Counted from the stretch's first letter, positions 26,232 through 34,631 are shown. The stretch is DNA of 64,000 nucleotides from Candidatus Undinarchaeales archaeon (GCA_030753015.1 JASMDC010000008.1:47645-111644); one strand, 5' to 3'. Made by a program: numbers and translations. Notes: generated by a model not told the origin, from the sequence alone.

Positions 26232-26323
26232 TCGTTTCCTTTTATCACATGCCACGGCCGAAGGGCGTGCATGGACCTCACACTATCGGTGAGGTTGCAT
26301 GTTCCGAAGTGGCGGCCCGCTCG

Positions 26324-26731
26324 CTATCGAACGATATGAGCGGTCTCTGGCGCCATGACAAGCCAGTCCTCGTCAATGCCCGCCATGTCGGATCCGCTGG
26401 TGGAGCAGTGCGTCTTGAGACGGTTTATCGAGCGCTTGAGCTCGGACATGTCCTTCTCGCGCAGCTGCCTGATCTTGACGAGCATGATGGTATTGCCCTT
26501 CCGGAAGTGAGTGAGGATGGTCTCCGTGTCAGCGAAGTCCTCGAGCTGGGACGTGCGGATCTGGAGCGCCGAGTCGCCCGACTCCACGTTCTTGAACTTG
26601 ATCTCGGGGATCTCCGGGGTTTGTGAAGTATGAGCATTGTGGACATGATGGTACTCGTCAAGGTGAGTGGGTCGCTTGTGCTTGAAGCGCTCCAACAGCT
26701 TCTCGCCCATTCTGAAGAACCGTTCGACCAT
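26324..26731 (-). CDS. sepF: SepF-like cell division protein (DUF552)
   Basis: 135 residues. The N-terminal helix (MVERFFRMGEKLLERF) is amphipathic and suits membrane attachment. The C-terminal ~80 residues match the archaeal SepF domain (LTHFRKGNTIMLVKI, then DMAGIDEDWLVMAP). SepF anchors FtsZ to the membrane in many archaea. A CATTTAAAGG TATA box lies about 35 bases upstream of the ATG, so it is transcribed apart from the UPF0147 gene behind it. Confidence 0.78.
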   Translation of the reverse strand: MVERFFRMGEKLLERFKHKRPTHLDEYHHVHNAHTSQTPEIPEIKFKNVESGDSALQIRTSQLEDFADTETILTHFRKGNTIMLVKIRQLREKDMSELKRSINRLKTHCSTSGSDMAGIDEDWLVMAPETAHIVR

Positions 26732-26781
26732 AAGCTACCCACGATGCTGGGGTGGTCTTCCTTTAAATGCCTACCGGCGAG

Positions 26782-27039
26782 CTATCGTTGGAGCGTCTCG
26801 AGAGTACTTGCGATGTTCCAGATATCTGTCCTCGTGTGCTCCGGCAGGTTCGGATCGTTGGAGATATCGTCCAACCGGTTGATGGCCTCGTTCACGCGAA
26901 CGCGCATCGCCCTGTCCTTACCTACGAGGATGCTTTTTACGTCCTCCGCCGTCTTGCGGATGTTCCGCGGCACCGAGCGATCATCGAGTATCTCTTCGAG
27001 TATCTCACAAACCTGAGAAAGGATGTTTTCAGCGTCCAT
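26782..27039 (-). CDS. UPF0147 family protein
   Basis: A small helical protein with the UPF0147 pattern (RSVPRNIRKTAEDVKSIL, then RTDIWNIASTLE). This family is conserved across archaea and has no known function. ATG 27039 (MDAEN) or 27048 (MRDMDAEN) could start it; both overlap the DHH gene end, which shows co-translation in the prefoldin operon. Confidence 0.85.
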   Translation of the reverse strand: MDAENILSQVCEILEEILDDRSVPRNIRKTAEDVKSILVGKDRAMRVRVNEAINRLDDISNDPNLPEHTRTDIWNIASTLETLQR

Positions 27040-28027
27040 GTCCCTCATCTCCGAGCCTTTCCCTCAGAACCTTCAGGAGGGCCTTGATGCCCTCGTCCAT
27101 TTTCACCAGGCCATTCACGCTGGCGGCGGCATCGTGACCACCACCACTCCCTTGGATGATGACCTCAATGTTCACGAGAAGGTCCTTGTAGACGTGAATT
27201 CCCGTGCTTTTTATAAAGCTTTTTCTCGCCCGTGCGGTAATCCGGAACCCCCCCTTCTTCTTTGCTCCGACGAAGGCGATATCAGCACCGGACCTGATGA
27301 GGGCGTTGGCCACATCGGCCTCGAAAGAGTTCACCTTCGTGACGGCCACTATCCAAGGACCGATCAAGGTGAGCTCTGCCCTTTGTGCGCCCTTGAGGAT
27401 CGCGATCCTCGAGGAGCGGTCGGGTTCCAAGTGGATGGCGTCGAGCACCTCTTGATAGTTCACGTCGGTCGTTGCCAAGAGTCGGGCCATGGCGCGGAAT
27501 GTGCCGGCCTGCGCCCGTCTGAAGGACATAGTATCCGCGACCATGCCTGCGATCATTCCCGCTGCTGCCCGCGACGAAGGTACAGCTCCCGCGGCCTCGA
27601 AGAGGCGGTGGACGAGCTCACAGGTGGATGGCGAGGTGTCGTCCGTCAGGGACGCTTGATAGTCGCACGGCCCTGCATACGGATGATGGTCCAGAACGAC
27701 GGGCCGCTTCCAGGGGATCAGGGGTGCCACCTGGTCAGGGTTCTGGACGTCCACGAGCACGGGCAGCCCCCCCGGGTTCGGGGGCCTGACCTCGAACTCT
27801 GCGTCCAGATAGTCGATTAGCTTACGCGCAGCGACGCTGGCATGCGAGCCTGATCCGATCCTCGACGGGATCCCGAGCTGTTTCAACAGCTCCTGGAGCG
27901 CGATACAGGCTCCTGCGGCATCGAGGTCAGCGTTCTGATGAGTGATGAGGAAGGCGCCCCCTCGTGCGGCGGTGAGGGCAGCGAGGACACGTTGAACGTC
28001 CTCGTCGGTGCAGCCGTTCTCAGGCAA
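27029..28027 (-). CDS. DHH/DHHA1 phosphoesterase (NrnA/RecJ-like)
   Basis: 332 residues with motif I ITHQNADLDAAG, a DHH-type motif (VLDHHP) and the DHHA1 glycine motif near the end (QGSGGGHDAAAS). Members degrade short RNA or DNA or cyclic dinucleotides using Mn. The start is TTG at 28027, inside the prefoldin stop (8-base overlap). Its position after prefoldin in the rpoP-pcc1 operon is conserved in euryarchaea. Confidence 0.88.
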   Translation of the reverse strand: MPENGCTDEDVQRVLAALTAARGGAFLITHQNADLDAAGACIALQELLKQLGIPSRIGSGSHASVAARKLIDYLDAEFEVRPPNPGGLPVLVDVQNPDQVAPLIPWKRPVVLDHHPYAGPCDYQASLTDDTSPSTCELVHRLFEAAGAVPSSRAAAGMIAGMVADTMSFRRAQAGTFRAMARLLATTDVNYQEVLDAIHLEPDRSSRIAILKGAQRAELTLIGPWIVAVTKVNSFEADVANALIRSGADIAFVGAKKKGGFRITARARKSFIKSTGIHVYKDLLVNIEVIIQGSGGGHDAAASVNGLVKMDEGIKALLKVLRERLGDEGHGR

Positions 28028-28373
28028 TGGGCCCGGCCGGTCCCTGGATGAGCTTGGTCACCTTGTCGGAGAGCTCGGTCACCTTCTCGTTGACCTTCCC
28101 CTCCTGACGGGTTAGCGTCTTGATGCGAAGCTCCAGGGTCTCACGCCGGTCGTCCAGTTCCTTTTTCACGTCCTTGGCCTTCATCTTGGCAAGGATGGGG
28201 CCCACTGCCTTGTACACGTCCTCGTCCTTGACCCCCTCCAGGGACTCAAGGGCGGACATGACATCGGTCAGCTGGGTCTCGATCTGCTGCTTCTGAATGA
28301 GTATCGTCTGTGCCTGCTGCTGGTATTGCTGCAGCTGGAGCACCATGTGCTGTGCTTGTGGGGATATGTCCAT
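28020..28373 (-). CDS. pfdB: Prefoldin beta subunit
   Basis: 117 residues forming two long coiled-coil helices around a short beta hairpin (DEDVYKAVGPILAKM), as in archaeal prefoldin beta. Prefoldin binds unfolded proteins and hands them to the thermosome. The ATG lies one base after the pcc1 stop. Confidence 0.92.
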   Translation of the reverse strand: MDISPQAQHMVLQLQQYQQQAQTILIQKQQIETQLTDVMSALESLEGVKDEDVYKAVGPILAKMKAKDVKKELDDRRETLELRIKTLTRQEGKVNEKVTELSDKVTKLIQGPAGPIA

Positions 28374-28374
28374 G

Positions 28375-28593
28375 TCAACTCACCTTGTCAACGCTGAGGA
28401 TGATCTTAAGCCACCGGCAAGTGGCGTTTATTGCGGCACGGAGGGCATTGAGGTCATCGGCCTCGACCAGGATGTCGTCACCGTCGAACCGAGTTCGCGC
28501 CCGCCGCTGCTCGTTAGTTCCAAGAGGCCGAGTCAGCACTGTACGGACGAGCTCCGGCCGTTCTGGGGTCAGGCGGGCTGTGAAGGGGATAAC
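28375..28593 (-). CDS. pcc1: KEOPS complex subunit Pcc1 (no standard start codon)
   Basis: A frame of about 72 codons encodes FTARLTPERPELVRTVL, VEADDLNALRAAINATCRW and LKIILSV, the Pcc1 pattern, in its usual place between rpoP and pfdB. Pcc1 dimerises Kae1 in the complex that makes t6A37 in tRNA. The frame is directly in phase with the rpoP TAG stop at 28605-28603, and there is no ATG, GTG, TTG or CTG before the conserved first strand. The codons there are GGG GCT CCC GTT ATC. A GGGGG run sits five bases before GTT, which I use as provisional start. The next GTG (28539) would remove conserved residues. Confidence 0.72.
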   Translation of the reverse strand, partial: VIPFTARLTPERPELVRTVLTRPLGTNEQRRARTRFDGDDILVEADDLNALRAAINATCRWLKIILSVDKVS

Positions 28594-28602
28594 GGGAGCC
28601 CC

Positions 28603-28740
28603 CTACTGCGCCAGCACCGACTTGATGACCCTGGGCCGTGCCTTGGCCAGGATCTTGTAGCCGCAGAATGGGCAGCGGATCCGGCGCATCTCCGAGGTCG
28701 AAGGATCGATCAGACGCTTGCACTTGAGGCAGATGAACAT
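28603..28740 (-). CDS. rpoP: DNA-directed RNA polymerase subunit P
   Basis: A 45-residue zinc-ribbon protein with CLKC and CPFCGYKIL, matching archaeal RpoP (eukaryotic Rpb12). It stabilises the polymerase assembly platform. It lies five bases downstream of the L37Ae stop, as expected in this conserved operon. Confidence 0.93.
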   Translation of the reverse strand: MFICLKCKRLIDPSTSEMRRIRCPFCGYKILAKARPRVIKSVLAQ

Positions 28741-28745
28741 CCTGT

Positions 28746-28970
28746 TCACCTCCTCCTCGTGGAAGGCGCGTAAGCACCTCCAGCGATCTTAACGCCGCAC
28801 TTCGTGCAGGACCAGAGTCCCGCATTGGCGCGCTTCAGCTTCGGAGCCTTGCACTGGGGGCAGACATGGAACGCGCGGGAACTGCTCTCCACCTTCGCCA
28901 CCATCCTGCGGACCCTCTTACCGTAGCGGCAGCCGAACCGGCCAGCGCTTCCTACCTTCTTCGTTGCCAT
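28746..28970 (-). CDS. rpl37ae: 50S ribosomal protein L37Ae
   Basis: 74 residues with the L37Ae start (TKKVGSAGRFGCRYG) and a C-x2-C...C-x2-C zinc ribbon (CPQCK, CTKCG). First protein gene of the L37Ae-rpoP-pcc1-pfdB-DHH-UPF0147 operon, just behind tRNA-Pro. Confidence 0.95.
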   Translation of the reverse strand: MATKKVGSAGRFGCRYGKRVRRMVAKVESSSRAFHVCPQCKAPKLKRANAGLWSCTKCGVKIAGGAYAPSTRRR

Positions 28971-28997
28971 GATGATCGCCTGTTTTCGTGATGTGAA

Positions 28998-29075
28998 TGG
29001 TGGGGCCGCCGAGATTTGAACTCAGGTCACTACCACCCCAAGGTAGGAGGATAGACCAAGCTACCCTACGGCCCC
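28998..29075 (-). tRNA. tRNA-Pro (GGG anticodon), CCA encoded
   Basis: The minus strand folds into a cloverleaf with acceptor GGGGCCG/CGGCCCC, anticodon stem CTACC/GGTAG, loop TTGGGGT (anticodon GGG, G37 as usual in tRNA-Pro) and T-loop TTCAAAT. The discriminator A at 29001 is followed by a genomic CCA (29000-28998). No intron. Confidence 0.95.
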
Positions 29076-29110
29076 TTTATCACGTTTCGTGTGTACCCTC
29101 CACCTCCTAT

Positions 29111-29308
29111 CTAGGCCCTCTTGTACCGCGCGATCTCGCTCACGAGATCGATCTGCGAGAGGAGCATGCGTCTACAGCAGTATCGCATGATGTTCAGGTC
29201 GTTGAGCACCTGTTCGGGGTTCTCACCCGCGGCCACTCGGCTCTGGTACGCATTGAAGTTCTCAGAGACGGGTGCACCACAGGTAAAGCATCGTACTGGA
29301 ATAATCAT
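29111..29308 (-). CDS. rpoN: DNA-directed RNA polymerase subunit N
   Basis: 65 residues starting MIIPVRCFTCG with the second Cys pair in RYCCRR, the zinc-bundle pattern of RpoN (Rpb10). Eight bases after rps9 in the standard archaeal order L18e-L13-S9-RpoN. Confidence 0.96.
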   Translation of the reverse strand: MIIPVRCFTCGAPVSENFNAYQSRVAAGENPEQVLNDLNIMRYCCRRMLLSQIDLVSEIARYKRA

Positions 29309-29315
29309 TGTTCGC

Positions 29316-29717
29316 TCACCGGTATGATTTCTGTCGCCTCGCCCGGGGCTTGGACCGGTTGGGCTTGCACTTCTCGGTGCGCCGGGGATCGGCCACCAGG
29401 AGATGGCGGTCGTAGGTGAGGAAGAGGCGCTTGAGCTTCTCGTCCTCGGTGAACTCCACCAGTCCCTTCGCTATGGCGAGGCGCACGGCCTCTGACTGTG
29501 CGATCCGACCGCCGCCGTTGACGTTGATGCGGATGTCGATGGTCTTCACGACCTTGCCCGCCAGGATCAGTGGCTCACGGATACGTTCCCGGGCAAAGGC
29601 GGGCGTGAACAGCTCCAGAGGGACGCTGTTGATCTTGATTATGCCCTTTCCCTTGGAGAGGGTGGCCCTCGCCGTGGATCTCTTCCGCTTGCCGCTCGTA
29701 TGGATGATCTTGCTCAT
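29316..29717 (-). CDS. rps9: 30S ribosomal protein S9
   Basis: Contains the S9 hallmarks GKRKRSTARATLSKGKG, INVNGGGRIAQSEAVR and the C-terminal KPRARRQKSYR that reaches the P-site. ATG 29717 overlaps the L13 stop (ATGA), with GGTGGG upstream; the in-frame GTG at 29726 is less likely. Confidence 0.96.
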   Translation of the reverse strand: MSKIIHTSGKRKRSTARATLSKGKGIIKINSVPLELFTPAFARERIREPLILAGKVVKTIDIRINVNGGGRIAQSEAVRLAIAKGLVEFTEDEKLKRLFLTYDRHLLVADPRRTEKCKPNRSKPRARRQKSYR

Positions 29718-30145
29718 GACTCCCACCTGTCACGTGATATACCGAGCTCCCGGGAGATGTCCCCCAGGCGCATGAACTTTCCGGTGTTTGAGGAGGCGAG
29801 ATTGATTCCGGGGATGGTCTGGCTCTCAACGTCCTTGAGGGCCTGGGGCTTCCCGATGAACACTTTGAGGCGGTGGAAGGCATCGCGTCCGCGCTTCCGC
29901 TTGTAGGGCAGCATACCACGGACCGCCCTGCGCAGGATGCGGTCAGGCATACGGGGGAAGTGGGGTCCATGGTAGGGATGTCCCCGTGCCCGGCGTTGGC
30001 GGTAGTGGTCGAGGATGTGATTGCGGCTGCCGGTGATGATGGCCGACTCAGCGTTGATGATGCTGATCTTCTCACCCTCGAGGAGCTTCTTTGCGACTTG
30101 GGCGGCCAACCGCCCCATGATTAGGTCCTTGGCGTCGATGATCAT
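29714..30145 (-). CDS. rpl13: 50S ribosomal protein L13
   Basis: 143 residues with the archaeal L13 sequence (IIDAKDLIMGRLAAQVAKK, RRAVRGMLPYKRKRG). Three bases behind L18e and overlapping S9, so one transcript. Confidence 0.96.
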   Translation of the reverse strand: MIIDAKDLIMGRLAAQVAKKLLEGEKISIINAESAIITGSRNHILDHYRQRRARGHPYHGPHFPRMPDRILRRAVRGMLPYKRKRGRDAFHRLKVFIGKPQALKDVESQTIPGINLASSNTGKFMRLGDISRELGISRDRWES

Positions 30146-30148
30146 AGT

Positions 30149-30502
30149 TTACACCATCACCCGCACGTCGGTGCCCTTGGGGTGCTTCTTGATTATCTCC
30201 TCGATGGAGAGGGTCTTGCCCCCGGCCTTTGTGATCTTGACCCTGGCCTTCTCGGAAAAGGTGAGAGCAGCGATGGTGAGCTTGTGGTCAAGCTCGCCGG
30301 TACTGAGCACCTTTCCAGGGACAACGATGGTCTCGCCCTTGTTGGTGTGGCGGTTGAGCCGTGAGAGGTTGATGACCGGCCTTCCCCGGGTCGGTTTGGT
30401 CAGCCGCTCGGAGAGGTCCCGCCAGATCGGGGCTTCTCCCTTGGTCCCGGCCCGCTTGAGGGCGATTATGAGCCGTCTGAGGTTATCGTCCGTCTTTTTC
30501 AT
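30149..30502 (-). CDS. rpl18e: 50S ribosomal protein L18e
   Basis: 117 residues matching L18e (VINLSRLNRHTNKGETIVV, VPGKVLSTGELDHKLTIA). First gene of the ribosomal/RNA polymerase operon. Its TATA box at 30586-30595 implies a leader of about 60 bases, long for this genome, which may leave room for feedback control. Confidence 0.95.
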   Translation of the reverse strand: MKKTDDNLRRLIIALKRAGTKGEAPIWRDLSERLTKPTRGRPVINLSRLNRHTNKGETIVVPGKVLSTGELDHKLTIAALTFSEKARVKITKAGGKTLSIEEIIKKHPKGTDVRVMV

Positions 30503-30585
30503 GGTCTCGACCCGTGAACTTGTGAAATCGCCGGTCCGAGGCGAGCATTGCCTCCCGGCGTGTCTTGCGGATTCAAAGACTAATG

Positions 30586-30595
30586 GTTTTATAGG
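30586..30595 (-). promoter_or_regulatory. TATA box of the L18e-L13-S9-rpoN operon
   Basis: The minus strand reads CCTATAAAAC, 84 bases upstream of the L18e ATG; no closer TATA-like element is present. Confidence 0.55.
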
Positions 30596-30701
30596 TTGCG
30601 GTTAAGCGGGGCCCGTCTCCCGGGGGACGGAAGGCCAGTCCGGCAAGAATGGTGTTCAGCTCGCCATAACCTTTTTATCGCTCCCTGTCTGTTCAATGGT
30701 C

Positions 30702-30784
30702 ACCCGGATGATGAGCTCGCGTTCCCGATGCCCCGGACCTGGGAGGTCCGGTCGCTGTGACGAGGATTTTGAGTTCTGACGGGT
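30702..30784 (+). ncRNA. C/D-box sRNA candidate
   Basis: In a gap of 353 bases without a gene, box C GATGATGA (30707-30714) and box D CTGA (30776-30779) are enclosed by a complementary stem ACCCG/CGGGT. A box C'-like GTGACGA (30757-30763) lies exactly 12 bases before box D, leaving the 12-base guide GGATTTTGAGTT. A TATA-like TTTTTAT lies at 30672-30678 and a T-rich stretch follows at 30790-30808. Unusually, a perfect hairpin CCGGACC/GGTCCGG occupies the place of box D'. The likely role is guiding 2'-O-methylation of rRNA or tRNA; the target is not known. Confidence 0.6.
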
Positions 30785-30798
30785 CCCCCTTCTATTTT

Positions 30799-30816
30799 GG
30801 TTTCCTTTCTGAAACC
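30799..30816 (+). terminator. Small hairpin within T-rich tract after the sRNA
   Basis: GGTTTC/GAAACC with a six-base loop, embedded in TTTT-rich sequence after the sRNA candidate and before the next promoter (CTTATA, 30825-30830). Confidence 0.35.
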
Positions 30817-30855
30817 GCATCGTTCTTATACCAGCAAGTAGAGAAGGCGTAGAGA

Positions 30856-33417
30856 ATGAATACACCCTCTCGCGGAGCCTGCCTCCTCATCGCTGTCCTC
30901 CTTGCGTGTCCGGCCCTCGCCGAGGAAGAGTACTCCTTTGAGCGCTCCGAGAGGCTCGTCCACCTGATCGAATGGCGAGAGTACGGCCCCGATGCCTTCG
31001 ACGAGGCCATGCGAGAGAATAAACCCGTCTTCCTCCTGCTGACCGCTCCATCCTGGTGCTATTGGTGCCAGGTCTATGAGAGCGAAGACTATCTGTTCCA
31101 TCCATCGATCTTCCCTCTCATCAATGAGCGGTTCGTTCCCATCTACGTCGACGCCGATAAGCGGATGGACCTGACCCGTCAGTATCTAGAAGGTGGGTGG
31201 CCGTCCACGACCCTTCTGACCCCGGGGAGGGAACGGATCACTGGTTGGTCGGGTCCGCGGCCCGTGACGGTAATGGAGAGTGCACTTCAAGAAGCGGTTT
31301 CTTACGTGGCGTCCCATGACGAGGTCAATGCCATCGAGTACGAGTACAAGGCGATGCCTTCTGAGGTCCCGACCGAGGTACAGCTTCGGACCTTTTTACA
31401 GGATTATGCCGTGTTCATCGAAAGGGTTCATGATCCACTGTACGGAGGGTTCGGCCCCGGTCAGAAGTTCCCTCAGCCCCGTACGCTCCTCTACGCGCTC
31501 GACCTGTACGAATCGACAGGTGAGGAGCCATGGCTCCAAATGGTGCGCACCACCCTGCAGCACCAGTACACACGTCGTGGTGACATCGCGACCGACTACA
31601 ACCTCTTCGATCCTGTCGAGGGAGGCTTCCATCGGTACGGGACACAGCGTGACTGGACGCCCCCACATTACGAGAAGATGCTCTATGACAACGCACGTCT
31701 CCTCCGGTTGTACCACCGCCTCGGCCGCATGGATCCCGAGAACGAGGAGGCTGCCGATGTCGTTGATATGACCTTGGCGTTCATGGAGCGCGAGTGGTGG
31801 GATGCCTCTGCAGGAGGGTTCTGGGGGAACAGCGACGTCCATGGCGAGGACGCATACTACGGCAAGGATCCCCGCCCGTCCCCGTCCCCCCGAGTGGAGC
31901 GGACGAAGTACACCGATTGGAACAGCGAAACCGTCGTCACCTTCCTTCACCTCTGGAACGCCACGGGGAACACGACCCACAGGGACATGGCCCGGCGCAC
32001 CCTGGATTTCCTCATCGAAGAGATAGTGACCGACAGGGGTGTGTTCCATTTCATGGACGAGAACGGGACGAAGGGAGTGCGTGGCTCGCTCCTTGACGAT
32101 GCTTACCTCCTCCTCGCCTGCATGGATGGGTATGCGGTCCTGGGTGATGAGCGGTACCTGGACACGGCCCGGAAGTTAGGGGACAACGCCCTGGAGCATA
32201 TGTACGACTGGCACGGTGGGGGATTCTTCGAGCGCAACAGTCCGGACGCCCACCTTTACGCACCGGGGGAGGACATCCACCTCGCGAAGCCCCCGGCGGA
32301 GAACGGCATCATGGCCTATGCTCTGCTCAGGCTCCACGTCGCCACCGGTGAGAAGAGGTACCTTATCACCGGATTGCGCACGATGGGGGCGATGCGGAAC
32401 GAGACGCTGGTTCTCGATACCGGGTATTACCATGTCCTGGCGGCCAACCTTGTGCTCGATCACGGTCTCTTGACAGAACACGAGCGTATCAGGGACGATT
32501 TTCAAGAAGAGGAGCAAGAGCGCCGGGAAGGGTTCTGGCTCGACGCCAGGCTCGGACGGGCCCCGACCGTGAAGCCGGCCAGAGAACCACTGCCTGTGGA
32601 AGGACCGACCTCCGAGCTCGAGGGCCCACCGTCAGAGCCCTCTGTCCCCAAGGCACCACTTACCATCCTCCTAGTAGTCGCACTGATGGCGGGTCTGATC
32701 TCTTTCGCTTCGCCCTGCACGCTCTCCATCCTCCCCGCTTACCTCGCGTTCACCCTGCGCGCTCATCAGAAAGGCCTGAGGGCGATGACCTTGGCGTTCC
32801 TCCTCGGGATGATCTCCACCTTCACCCTTCTTGGGATGAGCGCCACGGCAATGGGGATGTTTCTGCAAACGAACGTCGTCCTCTTCTCGAAGGCGGCCGG
32901 TCTCGCGATCATAGCCTTCGGACTCTATATCATCGCTGGTGGTAACTTTGCCGGACCAAGGATGACAGTACATGGCCCTACCTCCGCTGCAGGTGCTTTT
33001 CTGTTCGGGGCTGCGATGGGGATCTCCTGGACCCCTTGCGTCGGTCCGGTCCTGGTATCCATCCTCATTCTTGCGTCCACAACGGCGTCGATGGGTTCCG
33101 GAGGAATGCTCCTGTTCGCCTACGGGTGCGGTCTGGCCATCCCGCTCGTGATCGTCTCGTTCTATCTCGATTCCATCGACAGGAACGGTCGGTTCTGGCG
33201 CGCGCTCCGAGGGCGAGAGATACGTGTACGGCTCTTCGGACACGAGCTCACGGCCCACACTACCGTACTTGTGTCAGGTCTCCTGTTCCTCTTTATCGGT
33301 ACTCTGATACTCACTGACAGTCTCATCGCCCTAAACGGCCTATTGAGCGTCTCATGGGTCCAAGGATGGGTGTACGGTGCGGAAGAACGGCTCCTGGCAC
33401 TTGCAGGATGGTCGTGA
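30856..33417 (+). CDS. Thioredoxin/DUF255-six-hairpin-CcdA membrane fusion (853 aa)
   Basis: A signal peptide (about 1-22) is followed by a DUF255-type thioredoxin domain with active-site CYWC (C68, C71), then a large alpha/alpha-barrel region like SSP20/YyaL proteins (residues ~150-540). A Pro-rich linker leads to six or more membrane helices carrying the two CcdA/DsbD Pro-Cys motifs (ASPCTLSILPAY near 618; WTPCVGPVL near 726). The likely role is to pass electrons from cytoplasmic thioredoxin across the membrane and reduce exported disulfides. The membrane part follows the exported domain in one chain. ATG 30856 is placed correctly after a TTCTTATA promoter. Confidence 0.87.
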   Translation: MNTPSRGACLLIAVLLACPALAEEEYSFERSERLVHLIEWREYGPDAFDEAMRENKPVFLLLTAPSWCYWCQVYESEDYLFHPSIFPLINERFVPIYVDADKRMDLTRQYLEGGWPSTTLLTPGRERITGWSGPRPVTVMESALQEAVSYVASHDEVNAIEYEYKAMPSEVPTEVQLRTFLQDYAVFIERVHDPLYGGFGPGQKFPQPRTLLYALDLYESTGEEPWLQMVRTTLQHQYTRRGDIATDYNLFDPVEGGFHRYGTQRDWTPPHYEKMLYDNARLLRLYHRLGRMDPENEEAADVVDMTLAFMEREWWDASAGGFWGNSDVHGEDAYYGKDPRPSPSPRVERTKYTDWNSETVVTFLHLWNATGNTTHRDMARRTLDFLIEEIVTDRGVFHFMDENGTKGVRGSLLDDAYLLLACMDGYAVLGDERYLDTARKLGDNALEHMYDWHGGGFFERNSPDAHLYAPGEDIHLAKPPAENGIMAYALLRLHVATGEKRYLITGLRTMGAMRNETLVLDTGYYHVLAANLVLDHGLLTEHERIRDDFQEEEQERREGFWLDARLGRAPTVKPAREPLPVEGPTSELEGPPSEPSVPKAPLTILLVVALMAGLISFASPCTLSILPAYLAFTLRAHQKGLRAMTLAFLLGMISTFTLLGMSATAMGMFLQTNVVLFSKAAGLAIIAFGLYIIAGGNFAGPRMTVHGPTSAAGAFLFGAAMGISWTPCVGPVLVSILILASTTASMGSGGMLLFAYGCGLAIPLVIVSFYLDSIDRNGRFWRALRGREIRVRLFGHELTAHTTVLVSGLLFLFIGTLILTDSLIALNGLLSVSWVQGWVYGAEERLLALAGWS

Positions 33418-33466
33418 TGTGGACCCGCCGCTGCCTTTTTAAATGATAGGTCGGCGAGAGATTTGC

Positions 33467-34090
33467 ATGATCATCGCCACGGACCTCGAGGGGATCCTCA
33501 TGCCCGAGATCTGGGAGCATATTGCCAAGGAGACCGGTATCGAGGCATTGAAGATCACTACGCGGGATGAGCCCGACTTCGTGAAGCTCATGGAGCATCG
33601 CGTCAGCGTTCTTCGAGAGCATGACATAAAGCTACCTGACCTCGTCGCCATGGCGCATCAGGTGGAGCCATTCCTCGCCACCAGAGCGTTCCTCAAGTGG
33701 GCCCGGACCAAGGGCCAGATCATGATCATCTCCGATACGTTCCAAGAGTTCGCTGACCATTTCATCGATGTGGTAGGAGCCTACAACCTCTTTGCCAACA
33801 GGTTCCAGGTAGCTCCCGATGGTACCATCCTCGGATGCAATCTCCGCATCCGCGGCAAGAAGGAGCGCGTCACCCAGTCACTGAAGGATATCGGGTTCTT
33901 TGTCGTGGGTATCGGTGATTCGTTCAACGACATATCTCTGCTCAAGACCTGCTCGTTCCCCATCCTGTACCGAACGCCCGAAGAAGTGACAACACAGTTC
34001 CATGATGCACCGCGGGTGACGAACCTCGACGCCCTCAAGGCGACCATCGAGGCCCTTCCGGACGAACCGAACGGGAACTGTGGAGCGTAG
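33467..34090 (+). CDS. thrH: ThrH-like phosphoserine phosphatase / homoserine kinase
   Basis: A 207-residue HAD enzyme that matches ThrH closely: motif I ATDLEGILMPEIW, motif II ISDTFQEF, Lys in RGKKERV, motif IV GIGDSFNDI. ThrH dephosphorylates phosphoserine and can transfer the phosphate to homoserine. The TATA element CTTTTTAAATG (33435-33445) places a leaderless start at ATG 33467. Confidence 0.88.
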   Translation: MIIATDLEGILMPEIWEHIAKETGIEALKITTRDEPDFVKLMEHRVSVLREHDIKLPDLVAMAHQVEPFLATRAFLKWARTKGQIMIISDTFQEFADHFIDVVGAYNLFANRFQVAPDGTILGCNLRIRGKKERVTQSLKDIGFFVVGIGDSFNDISLLKTCSFPILYRTPEEVTTQFHDAPRVTNLDALKATIEALPDEPNGNCGA

Positions 34091-34139
34091 CCCTTCGACA
34101 GATCGGTGACCAAGGACCTCAGCGGTCGTCGCGGTAGCT

Positions 34140-34475
34140 CTAGTCCTCATTACTGATGAAGTAACCAGCGACCGCGCCAGTGCTGGCGCAGCCCACATAG
34201 AGCGCGATGTCAGCTGCGTCCATGGGGGGGGGAGCATAGCGGTCCTGGACCGCAGGGATCTCCCGCAGGAGCTGGGGGATGATGCCGTCGCCGGGTGGGC
34301 CTGTCGGACCCCGGGGTTCGAGCGTGTGGTGTACGATCTCGGCCAGACCAAGGCCAAGCAGCCCACCGATGAGCGTACCGGTCACGACACTGGCGTCCAG
34401 GTCGTCGGCCATCCCGTACGTGGGCGATGCGCCGCTCTCGCTGTATCCTTCGGTCATGAGATCCATATCGTACAT
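34140..34475 (-). CDS. Glycine-rich small membrane protein (111 aa)
   Basis: Two hydrophobic Gly/Ala-rich segments (TGTLIGGLLGLGLAEIV and IALYVGCASTGAVAGYFI) separated by a Pro-rich loop (RGPTGPPGDG) suggest a glycine-zipper-like membrane protein. ATG 34475 is preceded by GGAGGCTGG. No recognised family. Confidence 0.65.
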   Translation of the reverse strand: MYDMDLMTEGYSESGASPTYGMADDLDASVVTGTLIGGLLGLGLAEIVHHTLEPRGPTGPPGDGIIPQLLREIPAVQDRYAPPPMDAADIALYVGCASTGAVAGYFISNED

Positions 34476-34631
34476 CACGTCCAGCCTCCAGTGTCCTGTC
34501 GCCGTTCGGAGAGATCGTCCCTTCTTATACCTGCTCTTGGGAGTTGCCCGTCACACATCGACGCACGGTCCCGGCCCACCGCGGGGCAACCCTTTTAACC
34601 CTTGCCACTCCAGTCTAGGTCAGGGATCACC

